From: an uncultured Clostridia bacterium
Lineage (GTDB): Bacteria; Bacillota; Clostridia; UBA1381
Reading direction: 5' to 3'
DNA length: 62,689 nucleotides
Assembly: GCA_959602045.1 (NCBI GenBank)
Contig: CAUGRT010000010.1
Coordinates: 1-62,689 of the forward strand
Both the position numbers and the translations under genes were made by a program. The notes beneath the pieces are model-generated. The model was not told the DNA's origin. It did no database searches and saw nothing but the letters and a program-made list of their open reading frames with translations. Shown here in pieces: positions 7,601 through 17,597 of this stretch. Every line of letters starts with the position of its first letter. Within the stretch, counting starts at the first letter, position 1.

Positions 7601-9010
7601 TTATAGCGTTACTCCGTCCTTAAAAATGGAGATTTCCCGATAGCCGTGCTTTTCGTTATTGGTTTGTTCTCCGTTAGCAATCCGGAGAATGTAATTCATC
7701 AAATCCTGATCTAAATTTTCACCGTCCAGAATTTCTCCGGCGTTAAAATCAATCCAATGCGGCTTTCTTTGCGCTAAAGAGGTATTGGTGGAAATTTTTA
7801 TAGTCGGAACCGGTGCGCCGACCGGGGTTCCGCGACCGGTGGAAAACAGAATCAAATGACATCCGGATGCCGTCAGATTGGTTACGGCTACAATATCATT
7901 TCCCGGTCCTGTCAAGAGATTTAAACCGGGTTTTCGGACACTGCTCCCGATGGCGATTACATCCGAAACCGGTGCCATGCCGGATTTTTGGACACAGCCG
8001 AGCGACTTATCCTCTAATGTGGTAATGCCGCCCTTTTTATTGCCGGGGGAGGGATTTTCATATACCACTTGATTGTGACTGATGAAATAGTTTTTAAAAT
8101 CATTAATCAAATGAACCGTTTTGTCAAAGGTTTCGCGATCGGGACAACGATCCATCAAAATAGTTTCCGCGCCGAACATTTCCGGAACTTCGGTTAATAT
8201 CGTACTGCCGCCTGCGCCGACAATAAAATCAGATACGCGGCCGATCAGGGGATTGGCGGTTAATCCGGAGAATCCGTCCGATCCGCCGCATTTCAAACCA
8301 ACCACAAGCTTGGAGGCATCGCATTTTGTTCGATGAAATGTCTTTGCATAAGCCACTAATTCGCCGATCAGCTTTAACCCGTCCGCGATTTCATCATCAT
8401 GCTCCTGCGTAATCATAAATTTAACACGATCGGGATTGACCTCGCCCAAAATTTTGCGAAATGCCGGAATATTATTGTTTTCACAGCCTAATCCCAGTAC
8501 CAGAACACCGGCGGCATTCGGGTGCTGTACCAAACCCTTGAGAACGGCTTGCGTAGTCTTATAATCTTCGCCGAGCTGAGAACAGCCGAACGGATGAACA
8601 AAATGATAGATTCCATCACATTGCTCCCCGTAGAGCCGCATCGCTTCCCGTGCAAGAATCTCCGAGGTTTTGTTCACACATCCCACCGTGTTGACAATCC
8701 AGATTTCGTTTCGTATTCCAACGCTGCCATCCTCGCGAACATAGCCGTTGAAAGTAAAGTGCCGCTGGGGGATAGCGGTGGAAATGGGATGATAGGCGTA
8801 TTCAATCGTTCCGGAGAGGTTGGTTTTGATGTTGTGCGTATGTACATGCTCCCCTTGATGAATATCCATCGTGGCATGCCCGATCGGATAGCCGTATTTT
8901 ATAATATTTTCGCCTTTTTGAATGTCGCGGAGAGCAACCTTGTGACCGCTCAGTTCGCCCTCAAGCAAAACGGCAACATTGTCTTTTTCATTGATTTTTA
9001 TTTGCTTCAT
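7601..9010 (-). CDS. uxaA: Altronate dehydratase
   Basis: UxaA removes water from D-altronate to give 2-keto-3-deoxygluconate, the last step before the KDG pathway in galacturonate breakdown. The protein (469 aa) has the N-terminal SAF-like domain (about 1-90, VALLEGELSGHKVALRDI, GEHVHTHN) and the UxaA catalytic region (GYVREDGSVGIRNEIW, HPFGCSQLGED, LKCGGSDGFSGLTANP). Related families such as galactarate dehydratase are longer. It overlaps uxaB by 4 nt, so the two are co-translated in the order uxaB-uxaA. This pair is divergent from the large glycan operon and supplies the cytoplasmic end of uronate catabolism. Confidence 0.92.
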   Translation of the reverse strand: MKQIKINEKDNVAVLLEGELSGHKVALRDIQKGENIIKYGYPIGHATMDIHQGEHVHTHNIKTNLSGTIEYAYHPISTAIPQRHFTFNGYVREDGSVGIRNEIWIVNTVGCVNKTSEILAREAMRLYGEQCDGIYHFVHPFGCSQLGEDYKTTQAVLKGLVQHPNAAGVLVLGLGCENNNIPAFRKILGEVNPDRVKFMITQEHDDEIADGLKLIGELVAYAKTFHRTKCDASKLVVGLKCGGSDGFSGLTANPLIGRVSDFIVGAGGSTILTEVPEMFGAETILMDRCPDRETFDKTVHLINDFKNYFISHNQVVYENPSPGNKKGGITTLEDKSLGCVQKSGMAPVSDVIAIGSSVRKPGLNLLTGPGNDIVAVTNLTASGCHLILFSTGRGTPVGAPVPTIKISTNTSLAQRKPHWIDFNAGEILDGENLDQDLMNYILRIANGEQTNNEKHGYREISIFKDGVTL

Positions 9011-10374
9011 GAAAGCACCTCTTGAATTGCTTCCCGAACGCCTTTTTCTTGAATCATCCGATAATACCGTTCAACAGATGGCAGCAGCGGAGTTAAATCA
9101 CAATCCCAATATTCTGTTTTTGCCAAAATCTCACGGATAGACGCCTGCTTCATAAATTGCAGAATTTCGGCTCCGTCGTTGGCATCATCGGTTTTGTAGA
9201 ATGTGATTAATGCCGCCAGTGAGAATACAAGGCATTTCGGTTCTTCGTGGTTTGCGTCCAGATAACTTAGCAGACTGGGAAGTACGCGTACCTTGAATTT
9301 GGATACGGAATTTAATGCAATGCTGATCAGATAGTGCTTGAGGAAGGGGTTGCGGAACCGCTCAATTACATCATTGGCAAACTGAATCAGTTCCTCTTTG
9401 GGTAAATCCAGTGTGGGGATGATTTCCTCAAATAAGCCTTTTTTCATGAACGAGAATACCGTTTCATCCTCCATTGCCTCGCGGACTGTGCGGATTCCGG
9501 CAAGATATGCCGCAGGAACCATCATGGTATGCGCACCGTTGAGAATCCTGACCTTACGCTTTTTGTAGGGGGTAACGTCGTTCGTCCAGAGGACATTCAG
9601 CCCGATTTTATGGAACGGGATTTCCTCGGCTAATTTTTGATCCCCCTCAATGACCCATAAGTGGAAGATTTCAGCGGTATCAATAATATTGTCCTGAACG
9701 CCGTATTGTTCACACATTTCAGCGGCATTATCGCGCGGATAGCCGGTTACAATACGATCAACCAGCGTGTTGGTGAAAACATTTTCGTTTTCAATCCAAT
9801 CGCAGAAAGCCTGCCCGTAGTTCCAGTCTGCGGCATATTTCAGAATGCAGGATTTTAGGCAATCACCGTTACGGTCAATCAGCTCACAGGGCAGAAAAAT
9901 GAATCCCGGCAGTCCGGCATCAAAACGCTTTTTCAGAAACATTGTCAATCTTCCGGGAAACGTCGTTCCGGCAAAATCATCGGCACTTTGACCGCTTTTG
10001 TATTCAATTCCGGCTTCGGTAGTATTGGATACAATAAACCGCAGATCGGGATTTTGCGCACATTCGAAAAATGCTTCGGTATCCCGATAGGGGTTGATTG
10101 CGTTCGTGATACATTCCACCACTCTCGTTTCTTCGACTTTTTCGCCGTTTAATAAGCCGCGAAGATATAGATGATATAAACCGTCCTGTTCGTTGATTTG
10201 GTCTATCAGCCCGACATTGAGCGGCTGAACCACCGTCACGCCGCCGTTCCAGTGATATTCCTTATTTAATCGGTCAATCATCCAGTCCACAAAACCGCGC
10301 AGAAAATTTCCCTCGCCGAATTGCAGTACCTTTGTTGTCAATTCACTTTTTTTCGTTCGCTTTAATTGATCCAT
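9007..10374 (-). CDS. uxaB: Tagaturonate reductase (altronate oxidoreductase)
   Basis: UxaB reduces D-tagaturonate, formed from galacturonate by UxaC, to D-altronate with NADH. It belongs to the polyol-specific long-chain (mannitol) dehydrogenase family: an N-terminal Rossmann segment (LQFGEGNFLRGFVDW) and the catalytic pattern KVRILNGAH with Lys, Asn and His at family spacing. The 455-aa length is a little short but complete. Fructuronate reductase (UxuB) is the main alternative; the neighbouring UxaA favours UxaB. A GGAAGGAG ribosome site precedes the ATG. A minus-strand -10-like TATTAT occurs around 10420, but no good -35 was found. Confidence 0.9.
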   Translation of the reverse strand: MDQLKRTKKSELTTKVLQFGEGNFLRGFVDWMIDRLNKEYHWNGGVTVVQPLNVGLIDQINEQDGLYHLYLRGLLNGEKVEETRVVECITNAINPYRDTEAFFECAQNPDLRFIVSNTTEAGIEYKSGQSADDFAGTTFPGRLTMFLKKRFDAGLPGFIFLPCELIDRNGDCLKSCILKYAADWNYGQAFCDWIENENVFTNTLVDRIVTGYPRDNAAEMCEQYGVQDNIIDTAEIFHLWVIEGDQKLAEEIPFHKIGLNVLWTNDVTPYKKRKVRILNGAHTMMVPAAYLAGIRTVREAMEDETVFSFMKKGLFEEIIPTLDLPKEELIQFANDVIERFRNPFLKHYLISIALNSVSKFKVRVLPSLLSYLDANHEEPKCLVFSLAALITFYKTDDANDGAEILQFMKQASIREILAKTEYWDCDLTPLLPSVERYYRMIQEKGVREAIQEVLS

Positions 10375-10550
10375 CTTGACTTTTTAACTCCTTCCAATTG
10401 TTTTATTTATTCTTATTTTATAATATTTTTTTAAGAATTTCTATCGGAATATTGACATTTACGGAATGATTTTATTAATATATTGACTTTTTTATGTAGG
10501 AAATGAAATTCATTGTCATTTTCATCACACAAAAATAATGTATAATCATC

Positions 10551-10592
10551 AAAAAAAAACGCATTAAAAAAATATCGGCTATATGCTATAAT
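10551..10592 (+). promoter_or_regulatory. Promoter and putative YesN site of the 27-kb glycan operon
   Basis: AAAAAAAAACGCATT (10551-10565) stands 21 nt upstream of TATAAT (10587-10592). The -35 position is poor (TTAAAA), as expected for an activator-dependent promoter. The same A-tract-ACGCATT-N21-TATAAT layout occurs at 40303-40343, the other plus-strand glycan transcription unit. The motif overlaps the -35 region, where AraC-type activators commonly bind. Confidence 0.65.
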
Positions 10593-10625
10593 AAATATGA
10601 AAATAAAACGGAATGGGGTTTTTAT

Positions 10626-11570
10626 ATGCAAACAGTTATAAAAAAGAAAAGTCAATGCAAGAAAAAACGAAGCAAGACCGTAAATAATGCGCAGTTATGG
10701 AGCCTTTGCGCAGTACCGGCTTTGTTCATCTTTGTTTTCAGCTATCTGCCGATGGTGGGATTGATTTTGGCATTCAAAAAATACAAATATTCGAAAGGTA
10801 TTTTCGGCAGCGAGTGGGTGGGATTTGATAATTTCAAATTCCTGTTAAGCTCAAACGACTTTACCCGAATCACAAGGAATACGTTGTGTATGAATGCAAT
10901 CTTCATTATTGTGGGAACGGTTGCCGCGGTGGTTGTTGCAACGATGCTGTTTGAACTCAAACGCAGGGGAACAACAAAACTGTATCAGACCGTTATGATT
11001 ACGCCGAACTTCATTTCGTGGGTTGTGGTATCTTATATGGCATATGCGATTCTTCAGCCTACAAACGGAGTACTCAATCACATACTCGGTGCTTTTGGGA
11101 TTGAGAATATTGATTGGTATTCCAAGCCGAATGCATGGCCGGTGATTTTGACGATTTCAGCGGTATGGAAGAGTGTCGGCATGGATTCGGTCATTTATTA
11201 TGCGGCGATGATGGGATTCGATGTTTCACTGTTTGAAGCGGCGGAGCTGGACGGTGCGAATAAGCTTCAGCGAACATTATATGTCCTGCTGCCATCGCTT
11301 GTCGGTCTGATTACGATTCTGACGATTTTAAAGATCGGAAACATTTTCAGAGCGGATTTCGGATTGTTCTATCAGGTTCCGCGAAATATCGGAGCGCTTT
11401 ATCCGACAACCGATGTTATTGATACTTACATTTTCCGTACGATGCGTGTGGTCGGCGATATTGGGATGTCCTCGGCGGCAGGTTTACTGCAATCCATTGT
11501 CGGATTTGTTATGGTCGTTACGGTAAATACAATTGTGAAGAAAGTAAGTCCGGAAAATGCACTTTTGTAG
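10626..11570 (+). CDS. LplB-type ABC sugar transporter permease
   Basis: Membrane subunit of a CUT1-type ABC importer for oligosaccharides. It is 314 aa with about six predicted membrane segments after a lysine-rich N-terminus (first at about residues 35-58). The ATPase-docking EAA loop is seen as EAAELDGANKLQRTLYVLLP. LplB/YtcP-type permeases pair with a second permease and a large binding lipoprotein, both following here in one operon. No ATPase gene is present; this family normally borrows a shared MsmX-like ATPase. First gene of the operon, 34 nt after the -10 box. Confidence 0.93.
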   Translation: MQTVIKKKSQCKKKRSKTVNNAQLWSLCAVPALFIFVFSYLPMVGLILAFKKYKYSKGIFGSEWVGFDNFKFLLSSNDFTRITRNTLCMNAIFIIVGTVAAVVVATMLFELKRRGTTKLYQTVMITPNFISWVVVSYMAYAILQPTNGVLNHILGAFGIENIDWYSKPNAWPVILTISAVWKSVGMDSVIYYAAMMGFDVSLFEAAELDGANKLQRTLYVLLPSLVGLITILTILKIGNIFRADFGLFYQVPRNIGALYPTTDVIDTYIFRTMRVVGDIGMSSAAGLLQSIVGFVMVVTVNTIVKKVSPENALL

Positions 11571-11618
11571 AATACGGAAAATGAATATGCCGCAAAGACG
11601 GCAGACTGGAGGATTAAT

Positions 11619-12491
11619 ATGACAAAGAAGAAACCACAAATTCTGTTAAATATAGTGCTATGTATTCTATGTGCATTAATTATATATCCGTTTTTAATGC
11701 TTGTGAGCGTATCACTGTCCAACGAAAAGGATATCGCCTACTACGGATACAAGCTGATTCCGAAGAGCATTGACCTGGCTGCTTATAAATATGTAATGGC
11801 AAATCCCGGAGCGATTTTGAATGCTTATAAGATTACTGCAATTTATTCGGTTGCGGCGATGGTTTTCGGCGTTGCGCTGATGTCGATGTTGGCATATCCG
11901 TTATCGCGCAAGGGCTTTAACGGAAAAGGCTTTTTATCCAAATTCGTATATTTTACCATGCTTTTCAACGGTGGACTGGTTCCCAGTTATATCTTGATTA
12001 CAAAGTACCTGCATCTGGATGACACGATTCTGGTTTACATTCTGCCATCCATGATCAGCGTATGGCACGTCTTTATGATGCGAAGCTTTTTTGACGGGAT
12101 ACCCAATGAGATGATTGAAGCGGTAATGATTGACGGCGGAAATGAATACACGATTTTCTTTCAAATTGTGCTGCCGCTTTCAAAACCCGTTCTCGCAACG
12201 GTTGCACTATTGATGTTTCTTGCAAAGTGGAACGATTGGAACACGGCAATGCTATACATAAACGACAGTAAGCTTTTCAGCTTGCAGTATCTGTTACAGA
12301 GGATTCTGGAAAATATTGAATTAATGGAGTCCAGCACAACGGCTTCTGCGATGATCAATACCTCTGAAATCCCGGCGGAAACGGCAAGAATGGCAATGGC
12401 TGTTGTAGTTGCGGGCCCTGCGCTTTTAGTATTTCCGTTCTTCCAAAAGTACTTTGTTAAGGGCATGACCGTTGGCAGCGTAAAGGGATAA
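11619..12491 (+). CDS. LplC/YtcP-type ABC sugar transporter permease
   Basis: Second permease of the same importer: 290 aa, about six membrane helices, EAA loop EAVMIDGGNEYTIFFQIVLP, and the family C-terminus FQKYFVKGMTVGSVKG. It starts 48 nt after the first permease with a GGAGGA ribosome site and is followed 33 nt later by the binding-protein gene. With its partner it forms the heterodimeric channel for glycan fragments released outside the cell. Confidence 0.94.
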   Translation: MTKKKPQILLNIVLCILCALIIYPFLMLVSVSLSNEKDIAYYGYKLIPKSIDLAAYKYVMANPGAILNAYKITAIYSVAAMVFGVALMSMLAYPLSRKGFNGKGFLSKFVYFTMLFNGGLVPSYILITKYLHLDDTILVYILPSMISVWHVFMMRSFFDGIPNEMIEAVMIDGGNEYTIFFQIVLPLSKPVLATVALLMFLAKWNDWNTAMLYINDSKLFSLQYLLQRILENIELMESSTTASAMINTSEIPAETARMAMAVVVAGPALLVFPFFQKYFVKGMTVGSVKG

Positions 12492-12524
12492 GATTAGAGA
12501 AATAAGGAAAGGAAAGAGTATAAT

Positions 12525-13958
12525 ATGAAAAGAAAAATTTTAACACTTATGTTGACGGCAGCAATGGCAGTATCCTTTGCTTCCGGATGTACGAAAAATG
12601 AAAAAACAGCGGACGGCGGTATTACAAAGCTGACATGGATTGTTCCGGTATCGGAGCAGGCGGATTCAGCGGCGGTTCTGACCGAAGCCAATAAAATTAT
12701 TGAAGAAAAAATCGGCGCAAATCTGGAGATGGTCTTTATTGATCCGTCCTCGTACTCCGAGAGAATGAAAATGAACATGGCGTCGGAAAATGCATATGAC
12801 CTTTGTTTTACATCCAACTGGCTGAACTCCTATGAAAGCGCGGTTGAAAGCGAGGGACTGATGGAGATTACCGATTACATAAGCGATAATTTAAAGTCGC
12901 TAATTCCCGATTATGTATTGGATCAGGCGAAAATTGACGGAAAGTTGTATGCAGTACCGAATATTCAGGTTATGACGCATCCATGCTCTTTGAGAATCCA
13001 GAGAAGTCTGGCAGAAAAATACAATCTGGATACTTCAACAATTAAGTCAATCAATGATATTGAACCGTTTTTTGCACAGGTGAAAGCCGGTGAACCGGAT
13101 ATTTATCCGTTTAGAACAACATGGGGTGAAGGTCCTTGGACGCGCCCGGTTTATGAAGAAGTATACAATAATTCAAATGTGCTGATTCGCAAAGACGGAA
13201 CAGGAAAACTGGTTATAGATTATGAAACACCGGAATATCAGGAGGCAATTAAAACGCTGCGCGACTGGTATCAGAAAGGTTATATCCGCAGCGACGTTGC
13301 AAGTGCCGGTAATGATACGGCAGGCTGGAATGCAGGAAAGTACGCGGCGGATATCGCAACATGGAAGCCGGGCTTGGAAGCAATTGATAAAGCACAGGGA
13401 TATGATTATGTCTATATTCCGCTACATGAACCGTACATGACGCGCGATGGCGCGCTTCAGGCGATGATCGGTGTTGGGGCAAACAGCAAGAATCCCGAAA
13501 AGGCAGTAGAGCTGATTGAGTTGATGAACACAGATAAAGAGCTTTACAATCTCATCTGCTACGGAATTAAGGATAAGCATTATACACTCGACAGTGAAAA
13601 TAAAATTACGACAATTGATAACTCGGGATATGCCCCGGGAAGAGATTGGGTATTTGGTAATCAGTTCAATGCCTATGTATCGTCAAATGCCGATAGCGAT
13701 GTTTGGCAAAAGACCGAAGAAATGAATGAAAATTCAATCAAGTCACCGCTGATTGGGTTCACACCGGATATTTCACCCATCAGAACCGAGCTTTCACAGC
13801 TTTCTTCTGTTATTGACGAATATAATTACCAAATGACAGGAGCATATGATCCGGCGGAATACTGGGATGATTTTGTACAGAAGATGGAAACCGCGGGACA
13901 GAAAAAGGTTTTGGAGGAACTGCAAAAACAGGTTGATGAATTCCTTGCTTCAAAATAA
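12525..13958 (+). CDS. Extracellular solute-binding lipoprotein of the ABC importer
   Basis: This is the substrate-capturing component, 477 aa. The N-terminus is a lipoprotein signal with lipobox FASGC, so Cys22 should be lipidated and the protein anchored to the outer face of the membrane. The mature part has the family-1-like bilobed binding-protein pattern (TKLTWIVPVSEQ near the start, KLYAVPNIQ, alternating lobes) and a long C-terminal lobe typical of LplA-type proteins that bind oligosaccharides. The ligand cannot be read from sequence; the neighbourhood suggests acidic plant-glycan oligosaccharides. It is followed 21 nt later by a secreted beta-helix protein. Confidence 0.92.
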   Translation: MKRKILTLMLTAAMAVSFASGCTKNEKTADGGITKLTWIVPVSEQADSAAVLTEANKIIEEKIGANLEMVFIDPSSYSERMKMNMASENAYDLCFTSNWLNSYESAVESEGLMEITDYISDNLKSLIPDYVLDQAKIDGKLYAVPNIQVMTHPCSLRIQRSLAEKYNLDTSTIKSINDIEPFFAQVKAGEPDIYPFRTTWGEGPWTRPVYEEVYNNSNVLIRKDGTGKLVIDYETPEYQEAIKTLRDWYQKGYIRSDVASAGNDTAGWNAGKYAADIATWKPGLEAIDKAQGYDYVYIPLHEPYMTRDGALQAMIGVGANSKNPEKAVELIELMNTDKELYNLICYGIKDKHYTLDSENKITTIDNSGYAPGRDWVFGNQFNAYVSSNADSDVWQKTEEMNENSIKSPLIGFTPDISPIRTELSQLSSVIDEYNYQMTGAYDPAEYWDDFVQKMETAGQKKVLEELQKQVDEFLASK

Positions 13959-13979
13959 TTAGGGAAAGGGAAAGTATTT

Positions 13980-16900
13980 ATGATAAAAAAGATACTCAGT
14001 CTGCTGATGACTGCGTGTGTGATCTGCACTGCAATTCATTGTCCGCCGGTTCGGGCGGAGGAGCAGAATCCATATGCGGATTATCAGCCAACCGAGGAAA
14101 TTCCGGCGAATATGATACCGACAGGGCCGTATAAATCCAATGCACGATTTTTCGGTCAGGCGGGGCGAAACTGCACTTGGGTGCAAACAGACGTCAAGGG
14201 TACGGGCGAATATATCAGTGCGATTGGCGGTTGGGCGGAAAAATACGTTTATACCGTAGCACCCGTGCAGAAACATGTGGAAGGCTTTGGAGGGACGATT
14301 GTCAAAAATAAGAGCGGAAACAATCAGGAAATCCTTTATCCTGAGTTCATGTTCCATGAGGGTAAATCGTATGTCGTTTCCGCGCGTTTAAAACAGAACG
14401 GCGGCGAGGGTGCGCGATTTGGTGCTACAATAACAAAAGGTCGAGAGAAAACCACGTCTTTTACAAAAGAGTACGGATGTGAGGGAATGGCGCTGACAAG
14501 TGAGTGGCAGGATTTTAAGGGGACAATAAAAACAAATGACGGCTACGACGTCGATACCTCCGATTTACATCAGCTGACGTTCGGTTTTCCGGAGGGTACA
14601 CCGGCGGATATTCATATGTCAATTGATACGTCAAAGGTAGACGCTGTTTATCTTGCCGAAGAGATTCCGTATACCATCTCCAATATCAGAACGGATGGCA
14701 ATGCAGTAGCAGGGATGAATGATAAGCTGCATTTTCAAGCAGAGCTGTTAAACCAGATCGGACGGACGGGATATTTGGATCAGAGCGTCACATGGCATGT
14801 TCTGAATCCCGACCGTACCCAAGAGGCAAGCGGTTTTACTGTTACACCGGACGGAAACGGCGGTGCAGAGGTCTGCGTGACCGGCACTGCCGCATCGGGA
14901 AAGTACGCGGTTGTGGCATATTCCGAAAAGTACAATATGGCAAAGGGCGTTGAAATCGAAGTTAATACGGAAATTCATTCGATTTATGTCAATGCCGATA
15001 TCGGAAACGACGGAGCGGACGGAACAAAAGAACAGCCGCTCCGATCCGTGGCAGGTGCCGTTGAACGGATTAAGCAGCTCAAGCAGCAGGAGAGCGGCAA
15101 AGCATATAATGTGATTTTTGCCGGCGGCGAGTATTATATTGAAGATACTGTCAAGCTGGATGCGGAATGTTCCGGAACAGCAGAGGCACCGGTGGTTTTC
15201 AAAGCTGCGGAGGGAGAAAAGGTATCCTTTAGCGGTGCTAAGAAAATAGCGCTCTCTGCGGCAAAGCCTTTAACCGATAAGAATATCTTAAAGCGTCTTT
15301 ATCCCGAAGTGCGCGATAAAGTGGTTGCCATTGATCTTGCAGCACAGGGCTTTGATATGAGCGGAGAACAGCGGCATTTTACTCCGCCCGGCTCTATTTT
15401 ATATAATTGTGAATATGCCGATATATACCTGGGCGATGAGGAACAGCCGCTGGCGCAATGGCCGAACGGGGAAGGAAACTATACCAATTTTACCGCGGCG
15501 ATGAGCGAAAACTCCTTTAAATATACCGATACAGCGGTGCTGTCAAGATGGACTGAAGCAAAGGATTGGTGGGTAGGCGGCTACCTCATATGGGATTATC
15601 TGTATACCCGTCATTTCGTGGATGGAATTGATCTGCAAAATAAGACGATTCAGCTTGAAAAGGTTTCCGGGAATCAGTATGTACTCGGACAGGGAACCAA
15701 TATTTCGAAGCGTTGGAAAGCGTATAATCTGCTTGAGGAAATTGACGTTCCGGGCGAGTGGTATATTGACAAGGATACGATGACTTTGTATTATTACAAG
15801 CCGGATACGGATGAAGATCATCTTGAAATTTCATCATTGAAATCTGAGATGCTTACAATCAGCAATGCGCAGTATATCAGTTTTCATGATATAGAATTTA
15901 CAAAATCGCGTACAACGGCGGTCAGCGTCTGCGATTCCAAGTCGATTGATTTTTACGGATGTAAATTTTTGAATTTATCCTCCAATGCGATTTATATGAG
16001 CGGTACAAAGCAGGCGGAAACCGATAAAAATTATTGGCAAAGACAATCAATTGACGCGGCATATGATTGCACGGTCAAGAACTGTCTGTTTGATAATGTC
16101 GGCGGTATGGCGATTCGGATGGACGGAGGAAACGTTGATACGCTGACACCGGGCAATAATGTTTTTGAGCATAATATTGTTTACCGCTGTTCGCAAAAAG
16201 CGAAAAACTATGACGCAATCCGAGTGAATGGCTGCGGTAATATCGTAAGAAACAACAACATCAGCCGTTTGCCATTCCAGGCAATACGGACGATGGGGAA
16301 TGACCATCAGATCAGTTATAACGAAATTTACAATGTGGATCAGGAATCGGACGACTGCGGAGCAATCTACAGCGGCAGAAATACGCTTGCACGCGGTGTT
16401 GAGATTTCCTATAACTATTTGCACGACTTAAATTCTGTGGAAGAACTGCCGCGGAAGTTTCAGATGGGGATTTATTGGGATGATTTGCAGACCGGTCAAT
16501 ATGCGCATCACAATATTATAAGAAATGCGAATATTGATGTTTATACGGCAGGAACCGATAACGTGTTTGAATATAACACTTCCATTAATATCGGAAAAAG
16601 CTTGTATTTTAAAAACGGATCGGCAGCAGCCAATACATCAGAAGATTCGAACAGCTTCAAGGGATATATTTTTGATCGGGAGCTGTACTTTGGAAAATAC
16701 AAGAACCTTCAAACGATTATCGAGAATTTCGGCGATCAGTCACTGGCATCTTTAGCGGTGCTGCGCGGCAATCTTGGCGTAAACTGCGGTACGGCGGAGG
16801 ATTCCGGAAATCTTGTAACCCGAGAGAACAACGTCACTTATTCTGCTTGCGATGACTTTGTTGACGCGCAAAATCAGGATTTCAGAATTAAATCCGATTC

Positions 16901-17555
16901 CGCAACCCAAAATGCAGCGAGCGGTGTGTTGGACGATCAGTTTAATATCGGGCAAATCGGCGCAGGAACAGATCAGACAGAAATCGGAAAGGATTTTTCA
17001 CTGATTTCTCCAATTCATGGGGAAGTGGCAGATGCGTATTTTATGTGGAATCATGCCACCGGTGCGACCTCCTATCGGATTGAGGTATCCGATACGAGCG
17101 ATTTCTCAAATGTGATTTATCATACAGAAGTACCGTATAATTATGTGCAGGCGCCTGAATTGGGTGAAAACGGTCAATATTACTGGAGAGTGATTGCCGT
17201 GAACGGTTCGCGCGAGTATAATCGGGAATGGACTTCCGAAACGGGTACATTCTGTATCGGTGAAGCCTTTGAAGTAAGTAATTTTGGAATGACAACAGAT
17301 GAGCAGGAAATTGAGTTTTCAGCCTGCGTGACCGGGAATCAAGCGGACGGTTCCGGTGCGAACGCTTATATCGCCGTTTACAATACCGACGGAGTTTTGC
17401 TCGGAGCAAATGTAAAGAATATATCGGCGACCGGGAAAGAGAAAATCTCAATCCGGATTCCGAAGAATGAGGATTGCTTTAGGGCTGTGGTTTATGTATG
17501 GGATAAGGGTGGAAAACCACAAATCAACAAGAAGCAGATATTTATAACGGATTAA
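13980..17555 (+). CDS. Secreted right-handed beta-helix protein with binding module
   Basis: A 1191-aa secreted protein. Signal peptide 1-26 (cleavage after PVRA). Residues ~42-225 carry the locus-specific binding-like module (NMIPTGPYKSN, GMALTSEWQDF, GFPEGTPAD); ~226-330 an Ig-like domain (LLNQIGRTGYLDQSVTW); ~335-990 a parallel beta-helix opening with IYVNADIGNDGADGT (DUF1565-like); ~1000-1095 an FN3-like domain; ~1096-1191 a small C-terminal domain shared with the deacetylase and esterase proteins downstream. Beta-helix folds host polysaccharide lyases, GH28 and GH141 enzymes. The motif NLLEEIDVPGEWYIDKDTMTL recalls GH141-like proteins, but catalytic residues could not be verified. Its close relative is the protein at 23488. 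Confidence 0.85.
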   Translation: MIKKILSLLMTACVICTAIHCPPVRAEEQNPYADYQPTEEIPANMIPTGPYKSNARFFGQAGRNCTWVQTDVKGTGEYISAIGGWAEKYVYTVAPVQKHVEGFGGTIVKNKSGNNQEILYPEFMFHEGKSYVVSARLKQNGGEGARFGATITKGREKTTSFTKEYGCEGMALTSEWQDFKGTIKTNDGYDVDTSDLHQLTFGFPEGTPADIHMSIDTSKVDAVYLAEEIPYTISNIRTDGNAVAGMNDKLHFQAELLNQIGRTGYLDQSVTWHVLNPDRTQEASGFTVTPDGNGGAEVCVTGTAASGKYAVVAYSEKYNMAKGVEIEVNTEIHSIYVNADIGNDGADGTKEQPLRSVAGAVERIKQLKQQESGKAYNVIFAGGEYYIEDTVKLDAECSGTAEAPVVFKAAEGEKVSFSGAKKIALSAAKPLTDKNILKRLYPEVRDKVVAIDLAAQGFDMSGEQRHFTPPGSILYNCEYADIYLGDEEQPLAQWPNGEGNYTNFTAAMSENSFKYTDTAVLSRWTEAKDWWVGGYLIWDYLYTRHFVDGIDLQNKTIQLEKVSGNQYVLGQGTNISKRWKAYNLLEEIDVPGEWYIDKDTMTLYYYKPDTDEDHLEISSLKSEMLTISNAQYISFHDIEFTKSRTTAVSVCDSKSIDFYGCKFLNLSSNAIYMSGTKQAETDKNYWQRQSIDAAYDCTVKNCLFDNVGGMAIRMDGGNVDTLTPGNNVFEHNIVYRCSQKAKNYDAIRVNGCGNIVRNNNISRLPFQAIRTMGNDHQISYNEIYNVDQESDDCGAIYSGRNTLARGVEISYNYLHDLNSVEELPRKFQMGIYWDDLQTGQYAHHNIIRNANIDVYTAGTDNVFEYNTSINIGKSLYFKNGSAAANTSEDSNSFKGYIFDRELYFGKYKNLQTIIENFGDQSLASLAVLRGNLGVNCGTAEDSGNLVTRENNVTYSACDDFVDAQNQDFRIKSDSATQNAASGVLDDQFNIGQIGAGTDQTEIGKDFSLISPIHGEVADAYFMWNHATGATSYRIEVSDTSDFSNVIYHTEVPYNYVQAPELGENGQYYWRVIAVNGSREYNREWTSETGTFCIGEAFEVSNFGMTTDEQEIEFSACVTGNQADGSGANAYIAVYNTDGVLLGANVKNISATGKEKISIRIPKNEDCFRAVVYVWDKGGKPQINKKQIFITD

Positions 17556-17597
17556 CATCATACAGGCAAACAAAATGAAGGGGGTTCGTATTGTAAT

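Noticed and set aside
10375..10450. Minus-strand promoter of uxaB with the same YesN motif
   Set aside because: A TATTAT box is present, but there is no -35 box and no reverse copy of A-tract-ACGCATT, so coregulation is not supported by sequence.
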